Part shown: positions 56,330-64,000 of the stretch, in pieces
How the letters are laid out: every line of letters begins with the position of its first letter
How positions within the stretch are numbered: the stretch's first letter is position 1
Assembly: GCA_020744225.1 (NCBI GenBank)
Contig: JAGMWG010000026.1
Span: 310,001 to 374,000 of the forward strand
DNA from: Paraphoma chrysanthemicola
Taxonomy: Eukaryota; Ascomycota; Dothideomycetes; Pleosporales; Phaeosphaeriaceae
DNA: 64,000 nucleotides
Reading direction: 5' to 3'
Translations under genes and position numbers: made by a program
Notes under the pieces: generated by a model
What the model saw: only the letters and a program-made list of their open reading frames with translations
Told to the model about the DNA's origin: nothing
Database searches by the model: none

Positions 56330-56776
56330 AGGTCACAACAAGATCAGATACGTGGCCTGCGAGTCGAAAACGCTTCGCTTAATACAAACTTGATGGATGC
56401 TCACAAAATGATCAAGTCACAATCAAAGAAGATACACGTCCAGGCTGGAGACCTGAAACGTGAGCTGGACCGCGTGAACTTTTTGGAAGCCACGTACAAG
56501 ATGACCACCAAAGCAATTATCGAGTCTAAGGCCCCGAAGGAGAAAAGCTACGTTCAAGATCTAGACGACTTGGCAGATGCTCTCAAGGCTTATTTCGTGG
56601 ACGAGTTCGGAAAGTGCAACGCCTTGGCTGACGAACAATTCGCATCTCAAGCGCAAAGCTATTGGGATTGTATTCAAAAGCTTCAAGCCAAGTATCCCAA
56701 TATTAAGGCTGAATTTGAAGCAACTTATTTACAGCATGCTATAGATGAAGGTCAGGAGATCTTGTATGTAGTTTAA
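56120..56776 (+). CDS. coiled-coil protein with duplicated 35-residue unit (218 aa)
   Basis: Intact frame; a TGA lies 13 codons upstream in frame, so the ATG at 56120 is the first possible start. Residues 1-70 are two tandem copies of a 35-residue unit (key parts EVGTHAKEVDKLRAQLAELQ and EVGTHAKEADNLRAQLAELQ), then a continued coil (RSQQDQIRGLRVENASLNTN; HMQAGDLKRELDRV-like heptads) to about residue 125. The C-terminal 95 residues look folded (DLDDLADALKAYFVDEFGK; SYWDCIQKLQAKYPNIKAEF). No known domain; oligomerisation is likely. The residues just upstream of the ATG (in-frame TQSDA) resemble the end of a repeat unit, hinting at an earlier extra copy. Confidence 0.7.
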   Translation: MKLAVEVGTHAKEVDKLRAQLAELQTKLTESNEDAMKLAIEVGTHAKEADNLRAQLAELQTKLTRSNEEVRSQQDQIRGLRVENASLNTNLMDAHKMIKSQSKKIHVQAGDLKRELDRVNFLEATYKMTTKAIIESKAPKEKSYVQDLDDLADALKAYFVDEFGKCNALADEQFASQAQSYWDCIQKLQAKYPNIKAEFEATYLQHAIDEGQEILYVV

Positions 56777-56888
56777 AAGGGTTTGGTTCCTTAGCGAGCT
56801 TCTAGCTGCTATCTGTAGATAGCTTAAGCCTTCGTTTATAAGATCAACTATTATATTATATACACTATACTCACACTACGCGTCTCGT

Positions 56889-57246
56889 TTAGGCCTCGGC
56901 CATAGCAGTCAGAGATGAAGACTTACCTTTAAAATATATACTCAAGATATAGTAGTCTCCTTTTGTGAGCTCGGACTCTATCTGCGTGCACCCTGTGATA
57001 CTTGTTCCCTCCTGGATGTCTCTCAAAAGTGCTATGATGTGAAGCGCTCCCGCAGATGGCTTCTTGTCGGTCAGTGGAGGCGTCGAATGTTGGTCAGCCA
57101 AGAATGGAGGCGACATGACGCGCGGGTGCTCCGTTACATCTGCGCGATGTTGACATGGCCGTGTTTGTGCTGCATTGTGATGTTCGTCGTTGATCAGTCG
57201 CCGCTTTCGCGCAGGAGCGCCGAGGTCTTCGGCGCTCTGGTCGACT
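56889..57246 (-). pseudogene. coding-like minus-strand segment with donor site
   Basis: One open frame from about 57246 (DQSAEDLGAPARKRRLINDE) through MSPPFLADQHSTPPLTDKKP and GALHIIALLRDIQEGTSITG to KGDYYILSIYFK, where a GTAAGT donor and a CTGAC branch-like element suggest an intron just before the formal stop at 56889. A TGA upstream (57245-57247) fits CGA. It may be an exon of a still-readable gene or a relic. Confidence 0.35.
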
Positions 57247-57636
57247 CAGCAACAGCGCCACGAACCCAGGGAGCCAGTACAGTACCGAACGCCGAGGCGC
57301 CCCCGTCGGTGAGGCGTCACACCCAAATCCTAGAACCCATAACTTCCATGGACTGACTTTAATACGCGATAACTGTACGGCTGGCAGTGCGTGCAGCGTT
57401 GGGGTGTTTGGTCGATTTGCATTGTGCCCAGGCTAACCTGCAGGCACAGAGCTGTATCCAAAGGCAAAACACCCGGCGCAAGGTCCTCATCCCACGTGAC
57501 CATGACCACAACAGAGCTTGACATGTCCATTTGGCTGGGATGTGACCATGGCATCTCATGGCAACGATAGCGGTGGGCCTGGACTGTCATTGACACCCGC
57601 GATCTTGGCAAGAAAGCTAGTGGCGAAGCGAGCCAA

Positions 57637-57980
57637 TCAATATGCAGCCATACGGCGCCATGGCATGAGGACGTGCAGCGACACCCGCAGCCAAGCATCG
57701 TATCGCCCAACGATTCGACGATAGAATAGCCGAATCGACCTCCATCTCCTCCCCCACTGTCTACCAGCCGTGGTGGAGGATGGATATGTTCGCGCTGGAT
57801 CTGCCGGCAGATCACAACAGCCTCTTCGATCTGCAGAAAATTGCGTTGAACTATTCTGGGCGCTGGATTGAAAAGGAAGTTCTTTCTGGTGGCTGTCAGT
57901 CTGAAACAGCCTCGAAGCGGAAAAGACTCAACAGGAGATAACGCACCACTCACCTTTTGTAGACATGGGTAATTCGTCAT
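57637..57980 (-). CDS. small two-exon basic protein (91 aa)
   Basis: Exon 1 57954-57980 (MTNYPCLQK), intron 57886-57953 (68 nt; GTGAGT, CTGAC branch, CCAG), exon 2 57637-57885. The spliced frame is open for 91 codons: a Ser/Gln-rich part, a Cys pair (RRGCCDLPAD), then a strongly basic Arg/Trp-rich segment (RQWGRRWRSIRLFYRRIVGR). The alternative unspliced ORF (57330-57980) is longer but less protein-like. Basic nature suggests nucleic-acid or membrane binding; unproven. Confidence 0.42.
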
Positions 57981-58199
57981 GACCGCCGCCTATACTAGCA
58001 ACAGACAAGAGCTGCAACAATCAGGTATTGCAAAGAGCCCAGGATCTCCGCTCGCCGTTATCTAGCGGCTGTCCCGTGGCAGCTGTGCCCCACTCCGAGC
58101 TCCCCCGAACCTGGTTCCGGACTAGCTCAACTGCCACGGCAGAACGAGAGAGTGCCGGTCTGGCGATCGTTGGACTATGCAACAAGGATTGCTCCACCA

Positions 58200-59448
58200 C
58201 ACCTGATAGTATTTGACAGACAGACTCGCCAACAGACTATAATCTGCCCGATCAACCCGTTGAACCTGGACGGCTGAGTTGGGATGGAAAAATGCACGGC
58301 TTCTGCGCGCAGATGATTGCTGCGCTAGCGGTGGCGCATAGGCGCTCCAGTCTAAATTTAGTTACGGGGTGTTCCGCGTGGGGTGTCCGAGGCTTCCAGG
58401 CCGCTACGTGTGACATGGGACGTGTGTTCTCGGCAGATGTTTACATCGAGCACGGTAATTGTATAATTAGCTATACTTGTGTAGAGGAGGGGAGAAGAGA
58501 TGGCCTGGGTGGCCGTTTCGGCAACTTGGGTACGCCTTCGCCGAAGCCGTATCACAGCTACCTCACATGACCTGCAAACCTCTTACTGCGCCGAATCGCG
58601 TCGTTGTACCCGAGGAATACGCACACGCATGCACACCGACGCAATCCACCACGACGCAACGAGCCGCCGAACATACTGCGGCATTCGCCACTGACATTTC
58701 TTTTCGACAACTGCTGGCGCGCAATGGCATCTATTTAAACGACTGTTATTACGAAGCTGCTACTAGTCGCCTTTACCTATTGTGGAAGGCATCGCTGCGC
58801 CGACTACGCTGTCCGACTGTTCCTCGGCAGCGAAGCACTTGCTTTGATTATTTATCTGCCTGGTTTCAATTAGGCAATCGCTAACTTATGTCTTTACAGT
58901 ATTAAGGATTTGAGAAAGTTAATAAGGGATGCAGTACTGCGCTTGAGCACTGTTGTGTCTTCACCGCAATCGATCTTGGCATCTTCCTTCTCTCTCCGCG
59001 TTGATAGGTTTGACCGTCCTTACTAAACTGAGTCTCGACGAACCTGAACCCATTATTCTACTTCTAATTTACCGTTCTGAATAAACCCTCTCCTCTGCGC
59101 TTATAATAGCACCGGACGACATGTACGACGGTACCAGTATCCGTATTCATACAACTCGGCATTCGTTCTTGCCGAACCAGCCTGACGCCCGCCGATGACA
59201 ATCCACTTCGGCTGCGGCTGTTGGCAGGAAAGGCTATTGATGCATTCCGTATTCCATTTAGACCTAGCGTAGGGGTAGAGTGCCATGATGCTTCATCGCC
59301 ATGAATGGTGACTTGTAAGACGATACAAAAGTTTGATCCAAAGTAATATCAGTACTTGACGCTCTCTGAATGCACCTGCCTTCAAGTGCGCCCATGATGA
59401 AAGTGACGGGACTAGTACTCAGGACGATGAGCCTGCTCAAAGGTGAGG

Positions 59449-59450
<2 letters not shown>
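58200..59450. other. no supported gene
   Basis: Only short overlapping ORFs (for example 58292-58570 and 58477-58884 plus); nothing recognisable. Confidence 0.45.
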
Positions 59451-59479
<29 letters not shown>

Positions 59480-59480
59480 G
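59451..59480 (+). repeat. (CTA)10 microsatellite
   Basis: Ten perfect CTA units in non-coding sequence. Confidence 0.95.
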
Positions 59481-59622
59481 ATCTATTTCAGCCCGATAGC
59501 GTTCACACCATGGACATGCAGGCTAATCAGAGGTCAGGACAAAGTCCTCATCGTCACTGAGAGCATGTCGAGTGGGTTAGGAAGAGACGTCGTCATTAAG
59601 CAGTTTAGGGTTGAACTCGGAG

Positions 59623-60044
59623 ATGCTGCGTAAGCTGGGAAGCGTGCTAATCGACCAAGGCAAGGGAAAGGCTGCGGAGTGAATCATCCGCAGGCTGGTC
59701 GAGAGTCACGCCAGCCCGTGCAACGATCGTGGCGACCATACCAATACGCTCAATGCTTTGGACATTCTTAGAGAAGTGTTGATCTATCAGGACTACACAA
59801 GAAGTCCGAAAGACTGTTTCAGCGAGTATTTAAAGCAAGGGAGAAAGTGCTCGAGCGAGAGCACCTCAACACGCCCATAAGCGTCAGCCAGCTCGGGTCG
59901 GTGCTGGCAAAGTAGGGAAATTTCGATGAGGCAGATGCAATGCACCGTCGAGCGCTGGAAGGACGTGAGAAGGGGCTTGGGCGAGGACACAGATCTGCGT
60001 TAGAGCATGAAGACATAACATCCAAGGTCAAGGGCGAGGCGTAA
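59623..60044 (+). pseudogene. tetratricopeptide (kinesin-light-chain type) repeat relic
   Basis: From an ATG at 59623 the frame reads KLGSVLIDQGKGKAAE-stop-I, then TNTLNALDILREVLIYQDYT. After a one-base shift near 59.80 kb it reads LFQRVFKAREKVLEREHLNT, then SVSQLGSVLAK-stop-GNFDE and ADAMHRRALEGREKGLGRGH, ending at TAA 60042. These are the classic residues of TPR_12-type repeats (A-x2-M-x-RRALEGREKVLG-x2-HP-x-TL-x-S-x2-LG) that form the C-terminal arrays of many fungal NLR-like (NB-ARC or NACHT) proteins. About three repeats remain. The internal TAG fits CAG. No nucleotide-binding domain remains that I can see. Confidence 0.6.
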
Positions 60045-60059
60045 TGAGGCAATTCGCGA

Positions 60060-60374
60060 TCGTGAGGTTTCCCAGGACTAGACTCAAAGGAGTGAGGTGC
60101 TTGGCAGCTATCTGTGGACCGCCCAGACTAGTACATTTGCTGACGCACACTGCTAGCTTGCTTTGAGCTTTCATTCCATCGCACAAGCTAGCTTTTAACA
60201 CTCGACAACAGTCTGAGAAATGCAAAAGGTGGCCAACTCCAATGGTCCATCGGGATTATCGCTGGGCTAATGCTGGAACCAAACCCCAACCGGTACACAA
60301 AATGAGAGTTTTTCCTGCCCCAAAAACAACCCAGTATATCATAGGCATCGATAAAAGATATGAGATGGTTGAAA
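60060..60374. other. no gene seen
   Basis: Spacer between the TPR relic and the next broken gene; nothing supported. Confidence 0.5.
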
Positions 60375-61393
60375 ATGGCGTGGGCTTCAGACAAGGACGG
60401 CCAAGATGATGCGTCAGTTCATCATGACGACGTTAACGATATTGAGGGCTATCCTAGAGCTCCTAGTAGCAAGCTAACTAAGACGCAGGCTCTAACCCAG
60501 GGCCTTTACTAAGTTTCCGATGACGGAAAGACAATTACAGTCGATCATAGCTTAAAGCGCCAGACTAATCCTCTCCGGCGTCAATCAACATAATTATCAT
60601 TCGCCGCATTTTAGCCATATTCAACTTTAATTGTCCACTTTTGTGACAACAGTTGCGGTGGTGTTAACGGACACAATGCTGGGAATTTTGACTCAGAGGC
60701 TTTGGTGGAAGACCCTGGCAACAAAGGCCACAGTCACGGATCCGAGTCCGCACTTTGGATGCAGCCCTGCCTTCTCGTCAAAGGACAACAAGCACTCATC
60801 GTGGCAAGACTACTTTGTGGTCCAAAAATTCGGGGCTGCTCTCGCTTCATCTTCAGATCGCCACCAGTCCTGCTCGCGATAAGCTTGCTCGGGTTCGTGG
60901 CTGGGCCGAGGAGGCAGCACCGAGCAGTGTTAGCAGCAGCGATCATGGCGACCGCGACCTCACGGCATACCGCAAGCTCGGAAACGAATTCCTGGCCTCC
61001 AGGCTCAAGGTACGTTCTCTGCCCACCGCGATAGACTTTGGTCAGGCTAACATTGATTACTATAGACAATCAAGGAACTCGGTCACCGCGACGACGAGAT
61101 GAGCAACGATGGCAAGGCATCCGAGTGACGACACGAGCAAAGACGACAAGGCATCCGAGTCTGCGAGTGACCACCCGTCAGCTGATGACGATTCCTCTAC
61201 CAGTGACAGTGAGAACGACTAGAATATGAAGATTGCCGGTGAGTATGCTCATACCGCCTACCATTGGTTTGCCAAGAAGATAGTACACGATCGGGCGGTG
61301 GCTATTATGGACGTGATACAGATGCATTGGTTCCAGATGCGGAAGCGCTGTCCCCGTAAATTAAGAAAGAAGATCAACGAGATGCTCAAGTGA
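60375..61393 (+). pseudogene. multi-exon gene broken by stops and frameshifts
   Basis: ATG at 60375 (MAWASDKDGQDDASVHHDDV) opens an acidic frame with one TAA at 60510 (fits CAA), continuing SDDGKTITVDHSLKRQTNPL to 60591. Later SSWQDYFVVQKFGAALASSS and, after a frame change, ARVRGWAEEAAPSSVSSSDH and DLTAYRKLGNEFLASRLK run into a perfect intron (61010-61065; GTACGT, GCTAAC, ATAG). The next exon reads TIKELGHRDDEMSNDGKASE, a frameshift, an Asp/Ser-rich acidic part, a TAG at 61218-61220 (fits CAG) and a 55-codon basic end from 61226 (MKIAGEYAHTAYHWFAKKIV) to 61391. Reads as one former gene of acidic and helical character; family unknown. Confidence 0.52.
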
Positions 61394-61516
61394 GCTACTC
61401 ACCGGTAAGCACTGTGGCAAGCTCTTACTGACGGCCTCCAAGGTGTTCTGTTCCTAGACCAGATCCCAGTTATATGCATGATATACAAGATACTTGACCC
61501 ACCTCCTTCACACACT

Positions 61517-61849
61517 TCAGACACGATTCTTTGCGCACTCAGCTAGTAATGAAGGAGTGCACAAGATGCAGCACTCAAACACGCCTTTAGACACGTGTAT
61601 GCTCCCACCGAACCCAGGAAATGAGCCGATTGAGCCATTCAGACTTGTGCACTTCGCATCCTTTCCAAATCCTTCATGCCACCGCCATCCAAACACTGCA
61701 AAACCTGTATTCTGAACTGGTATCTCATCATTGCCGACTCTCACCAAGATGAGGAGCCATCCATCGCCCAATTCTTCCTGCTGGCATTGCCAAACGCCGA
61801 CACCTGCTTCTAGTCCCTCTTGAGGAGCAGTGCGTTCTATTTCCAGCAC
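61517..61849 (-). CDS. hypothetical ORF, 110 aa
   Basis: Open minus-strand frame (first codon CTG, so the true start is unknown). Good coding character with several Trp: GVWQCQQEELGDGWLLILVR; TGFAVFGWRWHEGFGKDAK. No domain recognised; perhaps an exon. Confidence 0.35.
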   Translation of the reverse strand: MLEIERTAPQEGLEAGVGVWQCQQEELGDGWLLILVRVGNDEIPVQNTGFAVFGWRWHEGFGKDAKCTSLNGSIGSFPGFGGSIHVSKGVFECCILCTPSLLAECAKNRV

Positions 61850-61905
61850 GTCGGACTCCTAGCAGGTCGAGGTGTCATCTGTTCCCCGGATCGCCCTCGC
61901 CACCG

Positions 61906-62420
61906 TCATCCCCATCGTCGCCTACCGCAACCATCATCGTCCCCGAGGCTGTGCTGAACACCGATGCACGGAGCACTCCCGCATTCGTTGACCATAACAA
62001 AAGCTAGCATCATATCACAGCAGCTGCATCGTGCTCCGAACACATAAGGGAGCGTGCCGAAGCAGAGTTTACAAGTCCCGACAGCGAACACGGCGGTACT
62101 AAAGAGTTTCTTCAAACCACCCACAGTGCCGCCGTCGAAGCCTTGCTGGGTGTATCCGAGACCAATATCAAATCATACGTCGGCCGCTATAGCATGGTCC
62201 AAACAACACGACTGACTGGTCCACAGCAGAGACTAGAAGCTCCGAGAGCAAACACGGCGGTACTCAGTAGGTTCTTCAGGGCGCAAAAGTCTGCGCCACC
62301 GACAAAAGCTTGCAGGCTGCCTCCGACACCACCGGATCTGAGGACGAAGGCGATCTGGAGCCTCACCAAATTCGTCATTGTGGCTCTGCCGCTCGCCGTC
62401 AGGTCAAAAGGCAAGTGCAA
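61906..62420 (-). pseudogene. tandemly duplicated coding segment
   Basis: Two minus-strand ORFs (61906-62124 and 62187-62420) share a segment: LKKLFSTAVFAVGTCKLC and LKNLLSTAVFALGASSLC. Differences between the copies fall mostly on third codon positions of this frame, which argues that it was translated after duplication. Neither has a clear start. The plus strand of the same bases is also partly coding-like (SEDEGDLEPHQI near 62.34 kb), so the call is tentative. Confidence 0.38.
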
Positions 62421-62429
62421 GCAAGCGCC

Positions 62430-63097
62430 ATTCTCCCATTCGGGGCAGGGCCTTCCAGCAGCTCAGCACCTGTCGTCGACTGCCATGTGCCCCAAGAACT
62501 AGTTCTCTCTATCCTGGGCATCGAAAGGGGAAACGACTGGATCAGGGGTGTTCCCAACGTGATGGGTGAAGGACTGCCTTGGCAATAGGCGATAGATATG
62601 ACTAATAGTGCTCAGCCTACCAGCATCGCTGTGCACCACGACGTAAACCCACTTACATCTTCACTAGGATCGCGAAACGTGTGAACTCAGTCTGGACAGT
62701 AATTCTTTGTCGTCCGGAAAGCTCTTCCAATAAGTGGTGGGGCGCTGAATGCGCCCATGTTTTGTGGGTCGCGTGGTCTATGGCCTGCCTCGACAAATTT
62801 CATAGGGGTGGGGCTAAATTGACGATAATCCAGCCATCGATTCTCGTGCCGCACTTCAATCCATGCACATGACCGAAGAGCTTGGGGACGCATTACTCGG
62901 AACTGGAGATGTGTGGGGACAGCACTTGCATATATATGTTCGCATACGACAATGGCATTATGGTGCAACTTGAACTTTTCAAAGAAGACGAGGGCGCTTG
63001 GATATGGACCGACAAACCGACGGCAAATCACAGGCTGAATCATCGATCGGGTTCCAATCCTTGCGATGCTCGTGCAAGGCATCGTGATCTGAAGTTC
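62430..63097. other. weak ORFs only
   Basis: The plus ORF 62882-63112 (FAYDNGIMVQLELFKEDEGA) is the most protein-like; no start or domain can be supported. Confidence 0.35.
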
Positions 63098-63466
63098 CTA
63101 AAGCCGACATGATCGGTCTGAGCACAATGCCAGCGCAATCCACTGGTTGGTGGCGGGTAAATGCGGCGCGAGCGAATGGAGTTCCCCGAGAAGGCTGGAA
63201 AACCACCGAGTTCGAGCCCAGGATGGATTGCGCAAGGCAATGGAGCCAGGGGTGTTGCCAAACACTGGCGCATGCTTGTAATAATTCTCTGCTCGAACAC
63301 CTTGTGTTAGGGATACTGCTGAAGATAGTTCAAGGCAGACAAACATGATTACAACACTGGAAAAAGTCAGGTCGAATTGTCGCAGCTCGTCTGAATAGAA
63401 CAATTTGCCGGAACGAAACCCAATACCGATGTCGCCCACTCCACCATAGTTCTGGCAGCAATCCAA
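63098..63466 (-). CDS. hypothetical ORF, 122 aa, uncertain
   Basis: Open frame with a hydrophobic centre (SVVIMFVCLELSSAVSLTQG) and a mixed C-terminal part (ARTRWFSSLLGELHSLAPHL). No ATG at its very start and no domain; may be an exon or a remnant. Confidence 0.28.
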   Translation of the reverse strand: MDCCQNYGGVGDIGIGFRSGKLFYSDELRQFDLTFSSVVIMFVCLELSSAVSLTQGVRAENYYKHAPVFGNTPGSIALRNPSWARTRWFSSLLGELHSLAPHLPATNQWIALALCSDRSCRL

Positions 63467-63479
63467 CAGCCTTGTCTAC

Positions 63480-64000
63480 CTACATCTACCTGGTGTCACA
63501 ATGACTATAGACTATGTTCTGTTGGCAGCGTCACTGATGTTGTTGACGTGATTATTTCCGGGTGAGTTGAATCCCAAATGATGGCGGGCATATTCCACTC
63601 CTCCATGCCTATGGGATGGATCGCTTGAAATGTTCGTGTTCATCGCAAAGGCCCAAGTGCCTGACTAGCTGGCCGGTCCGCGACGGCGGCGCGGCGTGGC
63701 GCGGCCGTCGCGCTTGACTGACGAATGCTTTGCAGTCGGAGTTACCACCGGCAGTTTCGACAACCTTCGCCCCGCATAAATACGACGACAACAACCGCAA
63801 CGGGCGCAGGCACTGCGTCTTCCGCAACCATTGCTTGAGTGATTCACTACCACCGCCGTTGTTCTCGGCAGACAGCGCTGCCTTTCATCTCGTCGCTCGC
63901 TCGTGCTCAATCGCGCTTGTCTCCTCGGACCGTCGCCGGTCAAGGCCAAAGACGTGGCCGAATAAGCATGCGGACAACACGCCCATGGGCACTACAACCT
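63480..64000. other. window edge, GC-rich end
   Basis: The last 350 bases become GC-rich. Overlapping frames on both strands are Arg/Ser-rich, and none can be chosen. A gene may start beyond the window edge. Confidence 0.4.

Noticed and set aside
57330..57980. 216-codon unspliced minus-strand ORF
   Set aside because: A strong donor, branch and acceptor allow a spliced product with better composition; the unspliced reading looks like intron plus out-of-frame exon.
61680..61780. Patatin-like nucleophile region (LDGGGMK)
   Set aside because: A short DGGG match in one minus frame, but none of the other patatin motifs follow and another frame is more coding-like.
1..64000. TAG reassigned to glutamine in this genome
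   Set aside because: It would explain many in-frame TAGs, but intact genes here end at TAG, TAA and TGA alike, TGA stops and frameshifts also break the relics, and intron style is ordinary ascomycete. Mutation is simpler.

Overview
The window reads as a filamentous ascomycete (Pezizomycotina; a dothideomycete is plausible but not proven). The main reason is the introns. Several short introns (55-68 nt) with fungal-type splice signals (GTATGT/GTGAGT/GTTAGC donors, CTAAC/CTGAC-like branch sites, CAG/TAG acceptors) join open frames in exactly the right phase at 34.6-35.3, 35.5-36.0, 36.6-37.6, 57.6-58.0 and 61.0 kb. No rRNA, tRNA or CRISPR was found. No gene could be tied to a well-known metabolic pathway, so most calls are descriptive.

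Layout. (1) 0-7 kb: almost empty, with a few broken minus-strand coding fragments and a decayed secreted-protein-like gene. (2) 7-20 kb: intact hypothetical genes (a UBA-like protein at 7.15 kb; minus-strand proteins of 487, 243 and about 559 aa at 12.6, 14.9 and 18.2 kb) separated by relics. (3) 20-30 kb: relics, including a degraded bacterial-type IS3-family transposase at about 21.7-22.7 kb. (4) 30.2-37.6 kb: the best-preserved gene island. It holds three neighbouring spliced plus-strand genes that share an N-terminal cysteine/histidine knuckle but have unrelated tails, flanked by other intact small proteins. (5) 37.8-55 kb: mostly pseudogenes, some with several in-frame stops but otherwise clear coding character. 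(6) 55-64 kb: an intact coiled-coil gene with a duplicated 35-residue unit, a two-exon small gene, a TPR (kinesin-light-chain-type) relic and several more broken genes.

Two themes run through the window. First, it is a gene graveyard: many ORFs keep long coding-like frames but are cut by frameshifts and by stops. Most stops fit a single C-to-T change (CAG to TAG, CAA to TAA, CGA to TGA), as old RIP-like mutation or methyl-C deamination would give. Second, small lineage-specific families with paralogues inside the window (the knuckle trio; a two-membrane-segment family at 8.5 and 53.5 kb; a tandem duplication at 62 kb) suggest an accessory, fast-evolving compartment. Strand and frame calls for relics are by eye, from coding character, and are less certain than the intact genes.
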